Origin: Thermomonas carbonis
GTDB taxonomy: Bacteria; Pseudomonadota; Gammaproteobacteria; Xanthomonadales; Xanthomonadaceae
Direction of reading: 5' to 3'
NCBI RefSeq assembly: GCF_014396975.1
Contig: NZ_CP060719.1
Span: forward strand, 2,514,001 to 2,578,000
Length of the DNA: 64,000 nucleotides
Below the pieces are notes generated by a model. That model was not told the origin of the DNA and did no database searches. It worked only from the letters and a program-made list of their open reading frames with translations. A program made the position numbers and the translations under genes. Shown piece after piece: positions 1 through 9,413 of the stretch (position 1 is its first letter; each line of letters opens with the position of its first letter).

Positions 1-539
1 AACTTGGCGCAGCAGCCCATTGGGGCCTGGTAGATGTGCAGCGACACCGCGACAGCATCCGCACTGCTGTTGCGGATCGTGTGGTACTCGTGCGGCGGGA
101 TCAGGCTGCCGGCGCTACCCGGGCCGGCATGCATGCCGCCAGCGGCGCGGAATCGGGTGCGTTCGCCGACCTGTTCCAGCAGTTCGTATTGGGTGATCTC
201 CAGGTCGCCGTGCCAGACGCCTTCTACGCACCACAGGCCGGAATGGTCGTGCAGCGGCGTGCCTTGCCCCGGTCCCCAGGTCATCGCGACGACGCTGTAG
301 CCGTGTTCGGCACTGCGATACAGCTCGCGACGCGCGTAGTGGTCGACGATGGGTTCGTGCACACAGTCCGGCAAGTGCACATCGGGGTCGCGGATCAACT
401 TGCACAGGGCCGAGCGCAGCGCGGACATGACCGCATGCGTATCTCCGGCGCCGACCGCGGCATCGACCATGGCGATGAACTTGTCGCGGCCGTGGAATTC
501 GACCGGAGCGAATTGGAGCTCGGAACAGGGCGAGGTCAT
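1..539 (-). CDS. Cysteine dioxygenase-like cupin (3' end cut by window)
   Basis: About 179 residues are visible from the ATG at 539 to the window edge; the C-terminus is missing. The cupin metal-site pattern is clear: PLHDHSGLWCVEGVW supplies the H-x-H pair and HEYHTIRN the later histidine, as in type I cysteine dioxygenase and related thiol dioxygenases, which oxidise cysteine or 3-mercaptopropionate with Fe(II) and O2 in the cytosol. Substrate cannot be settled from the motif. It lies just downstream of the MetX homologue on the same strand, which fits sulfur amino acid metabolism. Confidence 0.8.
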   Translation of the reverse strand, partial: MTSPCSELQFAPVEFHGRDKFIAMVDAAVGAGDTHAVMSALRSALCKLIRDPDVHLPDCVHEPIVDHYARRELYRSAEHGYSVVAMTWGPGQGTPLHDHSGLWCVEGVWHGDLEITQYELLEQVGERTRFRAAGGMHAGPGSAGSLIPPHEYHTIRNSSADAVAVSLHIYQAPMGCCAK

Positions 540-565
540 GTCCGAAGTCTACTAAAGGTTATGTC

Positions 566-586
566 GTCATGCCCGTGAGGCATGAC
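566..586. repeat. Short palindrome between metX and the dioxygenase gene
   Basis: GTCATGCC and GGCATGAC pair around a five-base loop. It could be a REP-like element or a weak transcription attenuator; there is no T-run. Confidence 0.5.
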
Positions 587-592
587 CGGCTG

Positions 593-1708
593 TCATCCTG
601 CCAGGAAGTCGCGGACGGCCGGGCCGAATCGCTCGCTGTCCACCAGGAAGGCATCGTGGCCCTGCGGCGACGGCAATGGCAGGAACGTGGCTTCGCAGCC
701 GCTGGCGCGCAGGCCGTCGGCGATCTCCTCCTGCTGCTGGAGCGGGAACAGGATGTCGGCCTGCACCCCGATCGCCAGCGCCCGTTCCAGCCCGCGGATG
801 CCGGCCAAGCCTTGCGCGGTGGTGCCGGCGCAGCCTTCGCCCAGATCGAACCAGTCCATCGAGCGACTGAGGTAGAGATAGCAGTTCGGGTCGAAGCTGC
901 GCACGAACCGGCGCGCATGGCCTTCCAGGTAGCTTTCGACCTCGAACTCCAGGCCGAACGGATCCTCGTCATCGCGGCGGTCGGATTCCAGCCGCACGCG
1001 ACCGAAACGCCCGTCCCATTCCAGCGCGGAGCGGTAGGTGATCACACCCAGCTTGCGCGCCATGCGCATGCCGGACTCGGGATAGGCGTCGTCGCTGTAG
1101 TGGCCGTTGTTCCACAGCGGGTCGAGGCGTATCGCTTCGCGTTGCAGCGAGCGGATCGCGATCGAGAATGGCAGCGCGCGCGCGGCACCCGAAATGTTGA
1201 TGTGGGAGCGGGCGATGCCGGGATGCCGCTGCAGCAGCGCCAGCGCAGTCATCCCACCCATCGAATTGCCGACCACGCAGGCCAGTCGTTCGATGCCGAG
1301 CGCGCGCACTACCGCGACTGCGGCATCCGCGCCGTCCTCGATCGACAGTTCCGGGAAGTCCAGGCGGTACGTCTCGCCGGTGGCCGGGTTGATCGAGGCC
1401 GGCCCGGTCGAACCCTTGCAACTGCCCAGCGAATTCACGCAGACCACGAACCAGCGATTGGTGTCGATTGGCTTCCCGGCGCCGAGCATCCACTCCCACC
1501 AGCCCGGCGCGGGATTGCCGGCGTTGGCGGCGGCATGCGCGTCCGGCGACAGCCCGGTGACGATCAGGATCGCGTTGCTGCGCTCGGTGTCCAGCGTGCC
1601 CCAGGTCTCGTAGGCCAGACGCGGGCCATGCAACGCGCCGCCGCGTTTGATCGGGAACGCCGTGGGCAGGTCGAACCAGCGCGTGCCGGGTGGGATGAAT
1701 TCGGTCAT
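593..1708 (-). CDS. metX: MetX-family homoserine/serine O-acyltransferase
   Basis: 371 aa alpha/beta hydrolase of the MetX family, usual length. The nucleophile elbow GNSMGGM (about residue 150), the signature NSLGSCKGSTGPAS near residue 95 and the C-terminal GHDAFLVD carrying the catalytic His are all present. MetX enzymes acylate homoserine for methionine synthesis. Many Xanthomonadaceae members are reported to be serine O-succinyltransferases feeding cysteine synthesis, and the GSCKGSTGPAS variant makes that plausible here. The acyl donor and acceptor are inference. It starts at ATG 1708 and precedes the dioxygenase on the same strand. Confidence 0.85.
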   Translation of the reverse strand: MTEFIPPGTRWFDLPTAFPIKRGGALHGPRLAYETWGTLDTERSNAILIVTGLSPDAHAAANAGNPAPGWWEWMLGAGKPIDTNRWFVVCVNSLGSCKGSTGPASINPATGETYRLDFPELSIEDGADAAVAVVRALGIERLACVVGNSMGGMTALALLQRHPGIARSHINISGAARALPFSIAIRSLQREAIRLDPLWNNGHYSDDAYPESGMRMARKLGVITYRSALEWDGRFGRVRLESDRRDDEDPFGLEFEVESYLEGHARRFVRSFDPNCYLYLSRSMDWFDLGEGCAGTTAQGLAGIRGLERALAIGVQADILFPLQQQEEIADGLRASGCEATFLPLPSPQGHDAFLVDSERFGPAVRDFLAG

Positions 1709-1716
1709 GTTTTGCC

Positions 1717-1805
1717 GTCATCCCGGCGAAAGCCGGGATCCAGCTTCGGATTTTGACTTGCCCAGCGGATAGAGCAAGGCTGAATTCCGGCTTCCGCCGG
1801 AATGA
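1717..1805. repeat. Pair of REP-like palindromes downstream of ccmI
   Basis: Two imperfect palindromes built on CCCGGC-GAAA-GCCGGG (1720-1739) and CCGGC-TTCC-GCCGG (1785-1801), in inverted relation, fill the gap between ccmI and metX. Such intergenic elements flanked by GTCAT/ATGAC are typical of xanthomonad genomes and may act as terminators. Confidence 0.65.
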
Positions 1806-1820
1806 CGAGAAAAGCGGGAC

Positions 1821-2828
1821 TTATTTCCCGATCACCAACTTCACCGGCTCGTCTGCAGGCAACGTCACCCGCACCGGCTTCGATTCGATGTCGCCGTCCT
1901 GCTTGTTGGCGATGCCGCTCTGCGAGAGCCGCGCGACCAGCACGACTTCTTTCAGCTGCGAGAGTTTGAGCGTGGGCATCGGGCTGTCGCCATCGTCGAG
2001 GCTGGCGGTGAACGGCAGGTCGGACACGCTGCGCTTCTCCACCGCGACCGGCATCGGCGGGCCGTCCGGCGCACGCGCGATGACGAAGACAGTGGCATCG
2101 CCGCGCAGGCGCACGCGCGCCGCGAAGTCGGGATCCAACGCGACCTTCACAGCGAGTGCGTCACTTGTTTCGGGCGCAGCTGGAGCGAGCGCAACGACAA
2201 GCGCAGGCAGGCCTGCATCCGCGCGGGCGGCATCGATTTCCTTGCGCAGGCTGGTGGCGGTGGCGGCATCGACCTGCGCGAGCAACGGTTCCCAGGTCGC
2301 CGCCGCGGCGGCGTTGTCGCCGGTCTGGCGTTGGGCGATGCCCAGGAACCAGCGCGCACGTTGGTGAGTGGCTTCAGCCGCGATGGCGCGCTTGAGCAGG
2401 TCGACGGCCTGCGCATCGAACAACCGTTGCGGGTGGGCCAGCGCGCGCGACTGCGCGGCTTCGGTCAGCAGATCGGGATTGTCCGGCAGCAATGCAACGG
2501 CCTTGGCATAGGCATCGCGGGACTTCGCGGCCTGTCCTTCGCGCTGATAAGCCTGGCCCAGCAGTCGCCAGCCTTCGGCCTGGCGCGGATCGCGTTGCAG
2601 TTCGGCTTCGAGCTGGACAATCGCATCGCCCAAGGTCTTCGGGGTTTGTTGCGCCGTGCCATCCAACGCGCGCGGGGTGCCGACGAGCATGTACAGCAGG
2701 CCGGTCGAGGCCAGCATTATCACGCCGATGCCCAGGGCCACGCCGCGTGCGTCGCGCCACAACGGACGTAACAACACGGCCACGGTGGCGAGACACAACA
2801 GGGTGGCTAGCGCGACAAAAACGGTCAT
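1821..2828 (-). CDS. ccmI: Cytochrome c maturation protein CcmI
   Basis: 335 aa from ATG 2828, which overlaps the ccmH stop as TGATG. Two N-terminal membrane segments (about residues 2-22 and 32-50) are followed by TPR-like helices (LGDAIVQLEAEL, EGWRLLGQAYQREGQ, ALLPDNPDLLTEAAQ). The C-terminal periplasmic beta domain is typical of long CcmI. CcmI holds apocytochrome c for haem ligation by CcmFH. It is last in the leftward ccm cluster. Confidence 0.9.
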   Translation of the reverse strand: MTVFVALATLLCLATVAVLLRPLWRDARGVALGIGVIMLASTGLLYMLVGTPRALDGTAQQTPKTLGDAIVQLEAELQRDPRQAEGWRLLGQAYQREGQAAKSRDAYAKAVALLPDNPDLLTEAAQSRALAHPQRLFDAQAVDLLKRAIAAEATHQRARWFLGIAQRQTGDNAAAAATWEPLLAQVDAATATSLRKEIDAARADAGLPALVVALAPAAPETSDALAVKVALDPDFAARVRLRGDATVFVIARAPDGPPMPVAVEKRSVSDLPFTASLDDGDSPMPTLKLSQLKEVVLVARLSQSGIANKQDGDIESKPVRVTLPADEPVKLVIGK

Positions 2829-3280
2829 CACCACTCCTGCGGTTCGTCATTGCGCGGCAGGGGCTGCGCGGGTTTGCGGCGCACAAGCACCACGACCAGG
2901 GCCATGCCGGCCAGCAGGATCAAGGCCGGGCCCAGCCACAGCAGCCAGGTGCGACCTTCGACCCGCGGCTTGTACAGCACGAACTCGCCGTAGCGCTGCA
3001 CCAGATGCTCCTTGACCTGCGCATCGCTCTTGCCCGCACGCATGAGATCCAGTACTTCACGGCGCAGTTCCAGTGCGATCAACGCGTTGGAATCGGCCAG
3101 CGACTGGTTCTGGCACATCACGCAGCGCAACTCGGCGGCCAGATCGTGGAAGCGCGTTTCCTCGGCGGCATCGCGGAATTGCAGAGGCGCGGCATCGGCC
3201 TGCTGGTTGGCCTGCGCGAATGCCGGCAGGGATGCGGGCAGCGTGGCCAGCCACAGCAGCAGGGCAAGCACGAGCCGCAT
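2828..3280 (-). CDS. ccmH: Cytochrome c maturation protein CcmH
   Basis: 150 aa with a signal peptide (residues 1-22, ending ASLPAFA), the redox motif LRCVMCQNQS (about residues 51-60) and a C-terminal membrane anchor. The CxxC thiol reductant keeps the apocytochrome haem-binding cysteines reduced. ATG 3280 overlaps the stop region of ccmG, indicating translational coupling. Confidence 0.93.
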   Translation of the reverse strand: MRLVLALLLWLATLPASLPAFAQANQQADAAPLQFRDAAEETRFHDLAAELRCVMCQNQSLADSNALIALELRREVLDLMRAGKSDAQVKEHLVQRYGEFVLYKPRVEGRTWLLWLGPALILLAGMALVVVLVRRKPAQPLPRNDEPQEW

Positions 3281-3825
3281 CAGCGCGCAGCCTCGACCTG
3301 CTGCAGCGCCGGCAACAACTCATCGACGATGACGGCATCGGTGAGCGCGCCGACGTGCTTCCAGCGGATGATGCCGGCACCATCGACCAGGAACGTTTCC
3401 GGCGCGCCGTAGATGCCCCAGTCGATCGCAGCACGACCCTCGATATCAGCCAGCACCAGCCAGAACGGGTTGCCGAATTGCTCCAGCCAGCGCAGTGCGT
3501 CGGCCGGTTCGTCTTTCCAGTTGTAGCCGACCACGCGCACGCGCTTGGTCTCGGCGAAGCGGGTGAGCACCGGGTGCTCCACGCGACATTCAACGCACCA
3601 GCTGCCCCAGACATTGAGCAGGAACGGCTGTCCGCGAAGATCGGCCAGGCGCACCGTGTGCTTCGGGTCGTGCAAGACGGGCAGCGCGAACTCCGGTGCC
3701 GGCTTGCCGATCAGCGGCGATGGCAACACATCGCGGTCGGGGTTGCGGCTCATCCAGACACCGGCGGCAAGCAGTGCGGCCAGTGCGAAGAATACGGCCA
3801 GCGGCAACCATCGCGAGGTTTTCAT
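3280..3825 (-). CDS. ccmG: Thiol:disulfide interchange protein CcmG/DsbE
   Basis: 181 aa membrane-anchored thioredoxin-fold protein. An N-terminal membrane segment (7-25) is followed by LLNVWGSWCVECRVEHP carrying the active site and a cis-proline loop near GAPETFLVD. The active site reads WCVEC, where most CcmG proteins have WCPTC or WCxPC; the acidic third position could change the redox potential. The gene overlaps ccmF by four bases. Confidence 0.92.
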   Translation of the reverse strand: MKTSRWLPLAVFFALAALLAAGVWMSRNPDRDVLPSPLIGKPAPEFALPVLHDPKHTVRLADLRGQPFLLNVWGSWCVECRVEHPVLTRFAETKRVRVVGYNWKDEPADALRWLEQFGNPFWLVLADIEGRAAIDWGIYGAPETFLVDGAGIIRWKHVGALTDAVIVDELLPALQQVEAAR

Positions 3826-5765
3826 GCTCGCACTCCCTGCGGTTTGCCGTCATCCCGGCGTACTCTGAAACGCTTGTCGGTGGCGGCGACCAATCCGCCA
3901 AGCGCCATCAGGAATGCGCCCGCCCAGATCCAGCGCACGAATGGCTTCACGTGCACGCGCAACGCCCACGCGCCTTCGCCCAGCGGTTCGCCGAGTGCGA
4001 CATACAGGTCACGGGTGATACCGCGCTCCAGCGCCACTTCGCTCATCACCTGGCCGCCGCGATAGCTGCGCTTTTCCGGATGCAGGGTGGCGATGTGATC
4101 CGAGCAATCCCGAAGGACGTCGACCGTGCCGCGTTCGGCACCGTAATTCGGGCCGTCGAGATGTTGCACGCCCTTGAGGAGGAAGCAGTACGTGCCCAGG
4201 GGCACCGACTGGCCCGGTGTCACCGCGACCTCGCGTTGCTGGCTCAGCCCATCGTCGAGCAATGCGCCGATCAGGAACACGGCGATGCCGAGATGCGCCA
4301 GGGTCATGCCCCACATTTCGCGGGTCAGGCGTGCGCCCGGCATCTTCCAGTGTGACCACAGGAAGCGCAGGGTGCCTGCGGCAACCCAGACTGCGCCGAG
4401 GATGCCGGCTGCGGTTTTCCATCCGCCTTGGGGGGCGAGGAAGAAGGTGGCCACGCCCAGTATCAGTGCCAGTACCGCCCATGGCAGCAGCATCCGCAGC
4501 GGCATCGCCATGTCCTCGCGCTGCCAGCGTGTCAGCGGACCGAACGGCAACAGCAGTACCAGCGGTGCCATCAGCAGCAGGAACATCATCGCGAAGTAGG
4601 GCGGGCCGACCGAGATCTTGCCGAGTTCCAGTGCGTCGGCCAGCAGCGGATACAGCGTGCCGAGCAGGACCATCGCGCAGGAGGTGGTGAGCAGCAGGTT
4701 GTTGAGCAGCAGCAGGGTTTCGCGCGAGCCGGCGGTGAACGGCTTGGCGCTGGCGTCGGCCTCGGGTGCGCGCAGTGCGTACAGCAGCAGCGATCCGCCA
4801 ATGACGATGCCGAGGAAGATCAGCACGAACAGGCCACGGGTCGGGTCGGCCGCGAATGCATGCACGCTGGTCAGCACGCCCGAGCGCACCAGGAAGGTGC
4901 CGAGCAACGACAGCGAGAATGCGGAGATCGCCAGCAGCAACGTCCAGCCGGCGAAGCTGCCGCGCTTCTCGGTGACCGCCTGCGAATGCAGCAGCGCAGT
5001 GCCGGCCAGCCACGGCATGAAGCTGGCGTTCTCGACCGGATCCCAGAACCACCAACCGCCCCAGCCGAGTTCGTAATACGCCCACCAACTGCCGAGTGCG
5101 ATGCCGACGGTCAGGAACGCCCACGCCACGTTGGTCCATGGTCGCGTCCAGCGCAGCCACTGCGCGTCGACGCGGCCTTCCAGTAACGCGGCGATGGCGA
5201 ACGCGAACGGCACCGAAAACCCGACATAGCCCAGGTAGAGCATCGGCGGATGGATGATCATCCCCGGGTCCTGCAGCAGCGGATTCAGGTCGCGGCCTTC
5301 GGCAGCAGCCGGCAGCAGCCGCTCGAAGGGATTGCTGGTGAAGATCAGGAAGGCGAGGAAGCCGACAGCGACGATGCCCATCACGCCGAGCACGCGCGCG
5401 ACCACCGGCATCGGCAATGCGCGCGAGAATCGGGCGACCGCTGCGGTCCACAGCGCCAGGATCAGCGTCCACAGCAGCAGCGAGCCTTCGTGCGCGCCCC
5501 ACACCGCGGTGTAGCGGTAGATCACCGGCAGCAGCGAATTGGAGTTCTCGGCGATGTAGCGCTGCGAGAAATCCTGAGTGATGAAGCCGTGGGTGAGGAT
5601 GGCGAAGGCGAGCGCGACCAGCGCCAGTTGCAGGTAAGCGGCGGGCCGCGCGATCGCCATCAGCGGCGCCACCCCGCGATGCGCGCCGAGCATCGGCAGC
5701 AGCGACTGCAGGATCGCGGCAAGCAGGGCCAGGATCAGCGCGACTTGTCCCAGTTCGGGCAGCAT
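3822..5765 (-). CDS. ccmF: Haem lyase subunit CcmF
   Basis: 647 aa polytopic membrane protein, full length for CcmF. The tryptophan-rich haem-handling motif WGGWWFWDPVENASFMPW lies near residues 232-250, with more than a dozen hydrophobic helices. It works with CcmH and CcmI to ligate haem to apocytochrome c at the periplasmic face. ATG 5765 overlaps the ccmE stop as TGATG. Confidence 0.95.
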   Translation of the reverse strand: MLPELGQVALILALLAAILQSLLPMLGAHRGVAPLMAIARPAAYLQLALVALAFAILTHGFITQDFSQRYIAENSNSLLPVIYRYTAVWGAHEGSLLLWTLILALWTAAVARFSRALPMPVVARVLGVMGIVAVGFLAFLIFTSNPFERLLPAAAEGRDLNPLLQDPGMIIHPPMLYLGYVGFSVPFAFAIAALLEGRVDAQWLRWTRPWTNVAWAFLTVGIALGSWWAYYELGWGGWWFWDPVENASFMPWLAGTALLHSQAVTEKRGSFAGWTLLLAISAFSLSLLGTFLVRSGVLTSVHAFAADPTRGLFVLIFLGIVIGGSLLLYALRAPEADASAKPFTAGSRETLLLLNNLLLTTSCAMVLLGTLYPLLADALELGKISVGPPYFAMMFLLLMAPLVLLLPFGPLTRWQREDMAMPLRMLLPWAVLALILGVATFFLAPQGGWKTAAGILGAVWVAAGTLRFLWSHWKMPGARLTREMWGMTLAHLGIAVFLIGALLDDGLSQQREVAVTPGQSVPLGTYCFLLKGVQHLDGPNYGAERGTVDVLRDCSDHIATLHPEKRSYRGGQVMSEVALERGITRDLYVALGEPLGEGAWALRVHVKPFVRWIWAGAFLMALGGLVAATDKRFRVRRDDGKPQGVRA

Positions 5766-6280
5766 CAGTAGTTCCCCTCTCCCTTCGTGGGAGAGGGTGC
5801 CGCCGCGCCAGCGGTGGCGGGAGAGGGGGGCACGTCATGCTTCGTGTGCGCTTTGCCCATCTTGTCGGCGACTTCCTTGGGCATGTAGGCCTCGTCGTGC
5901 TTGGCCAGCACGTTCTCGGCGACGAACACGCCGTCCTGCATGCGGCCGGTGGCGACGACCGCCTGCTTCTCGCGGAACAGGTCAGGGAGGATGCCGGTGT
6001 AGACCACCGGCAGGCGCGCGTCGCCGTCGTCCACCTCGAAGCGGGATTCCAGCGAACCCGGCGTGCGCTTGAACGAATTGGCGGCGACCATCCCGCCCAG
6101 GCGGAAGCGGGCTTCGCCGGACGCGACCTGCGGGCCGGCTTCGCCGGTCAGCACTTCGTTCGGCGTGTACAGGTAGGCCACGTTGCGCTGCAGGGCCAGC
6201 GCGATCAGGGTGGTGGCCAGCGCGGCGGCGGCCACCACGGCCAGCACCAGCCACAGGCGGCGCTTGCGAGTCGGGTTCAT
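5765..6280 (-). CDS. ccmE: Haem chaperone CcmE
   Basis: 171 aa from ATG 6280 (MNPTRKRR). One N-terminal membrane anchor precedes a beta-barrel (OB-fold) periplasmic domain. The covalent haem-binding histidine is seen in [10 protein letters not shown] (about residues 130-139). A low-complexity Pro/Ala tail follows. It receives haem from CcmABCD and passes it to CcmF. Confidence 0.94.
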   Translation of the reverse strand: MNPTRKRRLWLVLAVVAAAALATTLIALALQRNVAYLYTPNEVLTGEAGPQVASGEARFRLGGMVAANSFKRTPGSLESRFEVDDGDARLPVVYTGILPDLFREKQAVVATGRMQDGVFVAENVLAKHDEAYMPKEVADKMGKAHTKHDVPPSPATAGAAAPSPTKGEGNY

Positions 6281-6447
6281 CGTTCGAGTTCCGTGTTCGC
6301 GGCGGGGGCGCGATTGGGGTTGCGGGCCGCGCGCTGGCGCACGGCGCGCAGGGCGGTGCGCCACTGCAGTTTCGGCGCGATGTAGTCCCACAACATCACC
6401 ACCGCGAAGACCGCGTAGGCGGCGATGACGTATTCGCGGTAGCTCAT
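6277..6447 (-). CDS. ccmD: Haem exporter protein CcmD
   Basis: 56 aa from ATG 6447 ([22 protein letters not shown]), one membrane helix followed by a basic tail. Size and position between ccmC and ccmE are diagnostic. It overlaps both neighbours by four bases. CcmD helps release holo-CcmE from CcmABC. Confidence 0.88.
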   Translation of the reverse strand: MSYREYVIAAYAVFAVVMLWDYIAPKLQWRTALRAVRQRAARNPNRAPAANTELER

Positions 6448-7238
6448 CGCTCGTGCTCCGGGGCAGACTGCGTCGTCACCAGTTTCGCCACCCAGTCCTT
6501 GCCGGCTTCGCGGCGCAGGTTGTCTGCACGGGCGCGTGCGAGCAGCGAGCCGACAAACCACAGGTGGGTGCCGATCACCATCCACCACAGCGGCGCGATC
6601 ATGCTCGCGTCCATCGAGGACTCGCCGAGCAGGCGGATGGTCTGGCCTTGGTGCAGCGAGTTCCACCACACCACCGACCAGCGGATCACCGGCAGCAGGG
6701 CGACGCCGACGATCGCCAGCAGGCCGGCAGCGCGGGCGGCGTTTCGGCGGTCGTCGATGGCCGCGTACAGGCCCATCACGCCCAAGTAGAGGAACAGCAG
6801 GATCAGCTCGGTGGTCAGGCGCGGATCCCAGTCCCACCACGTGCCCCACATCGGCTTGCCCCAGATCGAACCCGTGGCCAGGGTGATCAGGGTGAAGGCG
6901 GCGCCGCTGGGTGCGCAGGCCATCGCCAGGATCTCGCACAGCTTGATCCGCCAGATCAGCGCGATCGCGGCATACACCGCCATCAGTCCGAAGATGCCCA
7001 TGCTCATCCACGCGCTCGGCACATGGATGTAGAGGATCCGGAAACTGTCGCCCTGCTGGTAATCGGCGGGTACCTGGAACAGCGCGCCATACAGGCCGAT
7101 GCCCATCGTCAGCAGGCCGAGCAGGTACGCCCATGGCGTCCAACGGGCGGCGAAGCGGTCGAAGTAGGGGGGCGAACCGAGTTGGTGGAACCAGCGGATC
7201 AGCGGGGACATCGCGGCCTGTGCGGGTGCGGCGCACAT
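6444..7238 (-). CDS. ccmC: Haem exporter protein CcmC
   Basis: 264 aa, or 255 aa if translation starts at the internal ATG ([13 protein letters not shown]). Six membrane helices and the haem-handling motif [12 protein letters not shown] near residue 135 define CcmC, which loads haem onto CcmE. It is separated from ccmAB by an azurin gene. Confidence 0.93.
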   Translation of the reverse strand: MCAAPAQAAMSPLIRWFHQLGSPPYFDRFAARWTPWAYLLGLLTMGIGLYGALFQVPADYQQGDSFRILYIHVPSAWMSMGIFGLMAVYAAIALIWRIKLCEILAMACAPSGAAFTLITLATGSIWGKPMWGTWWDWDPRLTTELILLFLYLGVMGLYAAIDDRRNAARAAGLLAIVGVALLPVIRWSVVWWNSLHQGQTIRLLGESSMDASMIAPLWWMVIGTHLWFVGSLLARARADNLRREAGKDWVAKLVTTQSAPEHER

Positions 7239-7294
7239 GGGGCCGCGGCAATCCGGGAAGGATACCAGCCCCGCGCGCCAGGCGGCCTCGGCGT

Positions 7295-7335
7295 GGCGGC
7301 ACGGGTGTGGCCTGGCAGCGCCCGCCCGTGCCGCC
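7295..7335 (-). terminator. GC-rich hairpin after the azurin gene
   Basis: An 11-bp perfect stem (GGCGGCACGGG with CCCGTGCCGCC) and a 19-base loop lie ten bases past the azurin stop codon. No T-run follows, so termination is inferred from position and stability. Confidence 0.45.
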
Positions 7336-7344
7336 GCGTCGGAC

Positions 7345-7920
7345 TCATTGCACCTGCAGGCTGCCCTGCATCAGCGACATGTGGCCGGGGAAACTGCAGA
7401 AGAACTTGAACGGGCCGCCGTCCTTGAGCTTTGCCACGTCGAAGGTCACCGACGTGGATTCGCCGCCGCCGAGCATCTTCGTGTGGGCGATGACGCGGGC
7501 ATCGTCCGGCTTGATGTGTTCCGGGGTGACCGACATGCCGTCGGCGGCGATGCCGGACATGTCGGCCTGCCTCGCCACCACCACGTTGTGGCCCATCACG
7601 TTCACCGCCATGGTGCCGACGTGCTTGAGGTTGATGGTGAACTGGGCGCAGCTGGCGGGAACGGTGATCGAGTCCGCGTTGTACTGCATGGCATCGTTGC
7701 CTTCGATCGTGGTGGTGCAATCGGCGACGGTGGCCGGTTTGCTGCCGGTGGAGGCGACGGGCGCGGGTGCGACCGGGGCGGCTTCGGCGGGCGCCGGGGC
7801 TGCCGCCGCTTCCGTTGCCGGTGCGGCAACGGGGGGCTCGGCGGATGGTGCGGGCGACTGGCTGCAGGCGGACAGGGCAAGCGCCAGCGCGCTGGCGACG
7901 AGGATGTGGCGGGATTTCAT
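7345..7920 (-). CDS. Azurin (lipoprotein-type with Pro/Ala linker)
   Basis: 191 aa. A lipoprotein signal ends in ALSACS (Cys 19), followed by a roughly 45-residue Ala/Pro-rich linker and an azurin cupredoxin domain. The type 1 copper ligands are visible: His in VMGHNVV, and Cys, His and Met in FFCSFPGHMSLM. It is a periplasmic, probably membrane-tethered electron carrier. It lies inside the ccm cluster between ccmB and ccmC, an unusual site. The 88-base upstream gap may hold its own promoter. Confidence 0.9.
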   Translation of the reverse strand: MKSRHILVASALALALSACSQSPAPSAEPPVAAPATEAAAAPAPAEAAPVAPAPVASTGSKPATVADCTTTIEGNDAMQYNADSITVPASCAQFTINLKHVGTMAVNVMGHNVVVARQADMSGIAADGMSVTPEHIKPDDARVIAHTKMLGGGESTSVTFDVAKLKDGGPFKFFCSFPGHMSLMQGSLQVQ

Positions 7921-8009
7921 GGGGAAACTCCTGGTGCACGTGGGGCCGGCGTGATCCGCCGGGATGTCGCCATCGTCCCGCTTCGCGGTAGCGCGCACCT
8001 TGATCCCGA

Positions 8010-8681
8010 TCAATCGTGGGCAATGCGCAATGCCGCGGCCGCGGTCAGCGGCGCCAACACCGACGCCAGCACCAGCCCGGCGCCCAGCAGGAGCAGGGCA
8101 CCCACCGCATCCAGGCCCTGTGCGCTTGCCGCCACCGCGCCGGCGCCAAACACCAGTACCGGCACATAGAGCGGCAGCGCCAGCAGCGCGACCAGCACGC
8201 CGGCGCGGCGCATGCCCACGGTCAGCGCCGCGACCACCGCGCCGAGCAGGCTCAGGATCGGCGTGCCCAGCAGCAGGCTGGCCATCAGCACCGGCAATTG
8301 CGCCTGCGGCAGGTGCAGGAGTTCGCCGAGCAGCGGTACCGACACGATCACCGGCAGCGCGGTGGTCGCCCAGTGCATCAGCGTGCGCACCAGCACCAGC
8401 CACCACAACGGCACCGGCGCCAGCATCCACTGCTCCAGCGAGCCGTCCTCGGCGTCGCCGCGAAACAGGCTGTCGAGCGCCAGCAGGCCGGCCAGCAGCA
8501 CCGCCAGCCACAGCACGGCGGATGCGACCGGCGCCAGCGATTCGGCATCGCCACCCAGCGCCAGCGCGAACAGCACGACCGTCAGCAGCGCGAATAGCGC
8601 AGGCTGGAAGGCATCGCCGCGGCGTGCCCACAGCAGTTGCAGGTCGCGACGCAGCAGCGCATTGGCGGCCTGCCACATCAT
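8010..8681 (-). CDS. ccmB: Haem exporter protein CcmB
   Basis: 223 aa from ATG 8681 ([23 protein letters not shown]). Six hydrophobic helices and the family N-terminus identify it as the membrane subunit of the CcmAB ABC transporter. It overlaps ccmA by four bases. Confidence 0.92.
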   Translation of the reverse strand: MMWQAANALLRRDLQLLWARRGDAFQPALFALLTVVLFALALGGDAESLAPVASAVLWLAVLLAGLLALDSLFRGDAEDGSLEQWMLAPVPLWWLVLVRTLMHWATTALPVIVSVPLLGELLHLPQAQLPVLMASLLLGTPILSLLGAVVAALTVGMRRAGVLVALLALPLYVPVLVFGAGAVAASAQGLDAVGALLLLGAGLVLASVLAPLTAAAALRIAHD

Positions 8682-9328
8682 GCGGCTGCCCCGAGTTCGA
8701 GCAGACGCGTACGCACCGGCGGCGCTGCGTAGGCGCCATGGGTGGTGATCAGCGCCGCGCCGCCGTCGCGGAGGTGCGCCTGCACCATCCGGTTGACCAG
8801 GGTGATGCCGTCGAGGTCGAGGTTGGCGTAGGGTTCGTCGAGCAGCCACAGCGGCGCCGGCGACAGCCACAGGCGGGCCAGCCCGAGCCGCTTCTTCTGG
8901 CCGGCGGACAAGGTGCGCAGCGGCGCGTCCTCGTAGCCGGCCAGGCCGACGATGGCCATTGCGGCTTCGGTGCCCTGCGCTTCGCGGCGGCCGTGCAGGC
9001 CGCACAGGAAATCGAGGTTCTGCAGGGCCGACAGATCCGCCTTCAGCCCGGGCAAGTGGCCCAGGTAAGCGACGAAGCGCGCACGCAATTCATGCCGCGC
9101 CGGTTGGCCATCGATCTGCATGCTGCCGGCATCCGGCCGGAGCAGTCCGGCGAGCACGCGCAGCAGGGTGGTCTTGCCGGCGCCGTTGCCGCCCTGGACC
9201 AGCAGCGCCTCGTTGGCGTCCACCGCGAAATCCAGCGGCCCGAACACCGGCGTCTCGTTGCGGGAGAACGCCAGCCCGCGCACGGCGAGCAGGGGACTGG
9301 GGGAGACGGCGGAATCGGGCATGGGCAC
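8678..9328 (-). CDS. ccmA: Haem exporter ATP-binding protein CcmA
   Basis: 216 aa ABC ATPase: Walker [10 protein letters not shown] (about residues 47-55), signature [14 protein letters not shown] and Walker [13 protein letters not shown]. Either ATG 9328 or the one six bases later could start it. It drives release of haem-loaded CcmE and is the first gene of the leftward ccm cluster; the promoter should lie in 9329-9413. Confidence 0.93.
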   Translation of the reverse strand: MPMPDSAVSPSPLLAVRGLAFSRNETPVFGPLDFAVDANEALLVQGGNGAGKTTLLRVLAGLLRPDAGSMQIDGQPARHELRARFVAYLGHLPGLKADLSALQNLDFLCGLHGRREAQGTEAAMAIVGLAGYEDAPLRTLSAGQKKRLGLARLWLSPAPLWLLDEPYANLDLDGITLVNRMVQAHLRDGGAALITTHGAYAAPPVRTRLLELGAAA

Positions 9329-9413
9329 GGGATTCTACCGACATGGGGATCGGTCACATGTCTGCGCGACGGGATTCCGTAAACTCCGGCATCCATACAA
9401 TCAGTTCGCATCG

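Noticed and set aside
115..405. Arg-rich open frames overlapping the core genes (for example at 115-405, 4009-5838 and 569-1756)
   Set aside because: They are high-GC shadow frames opposite or out of phase with well-recognised genes.
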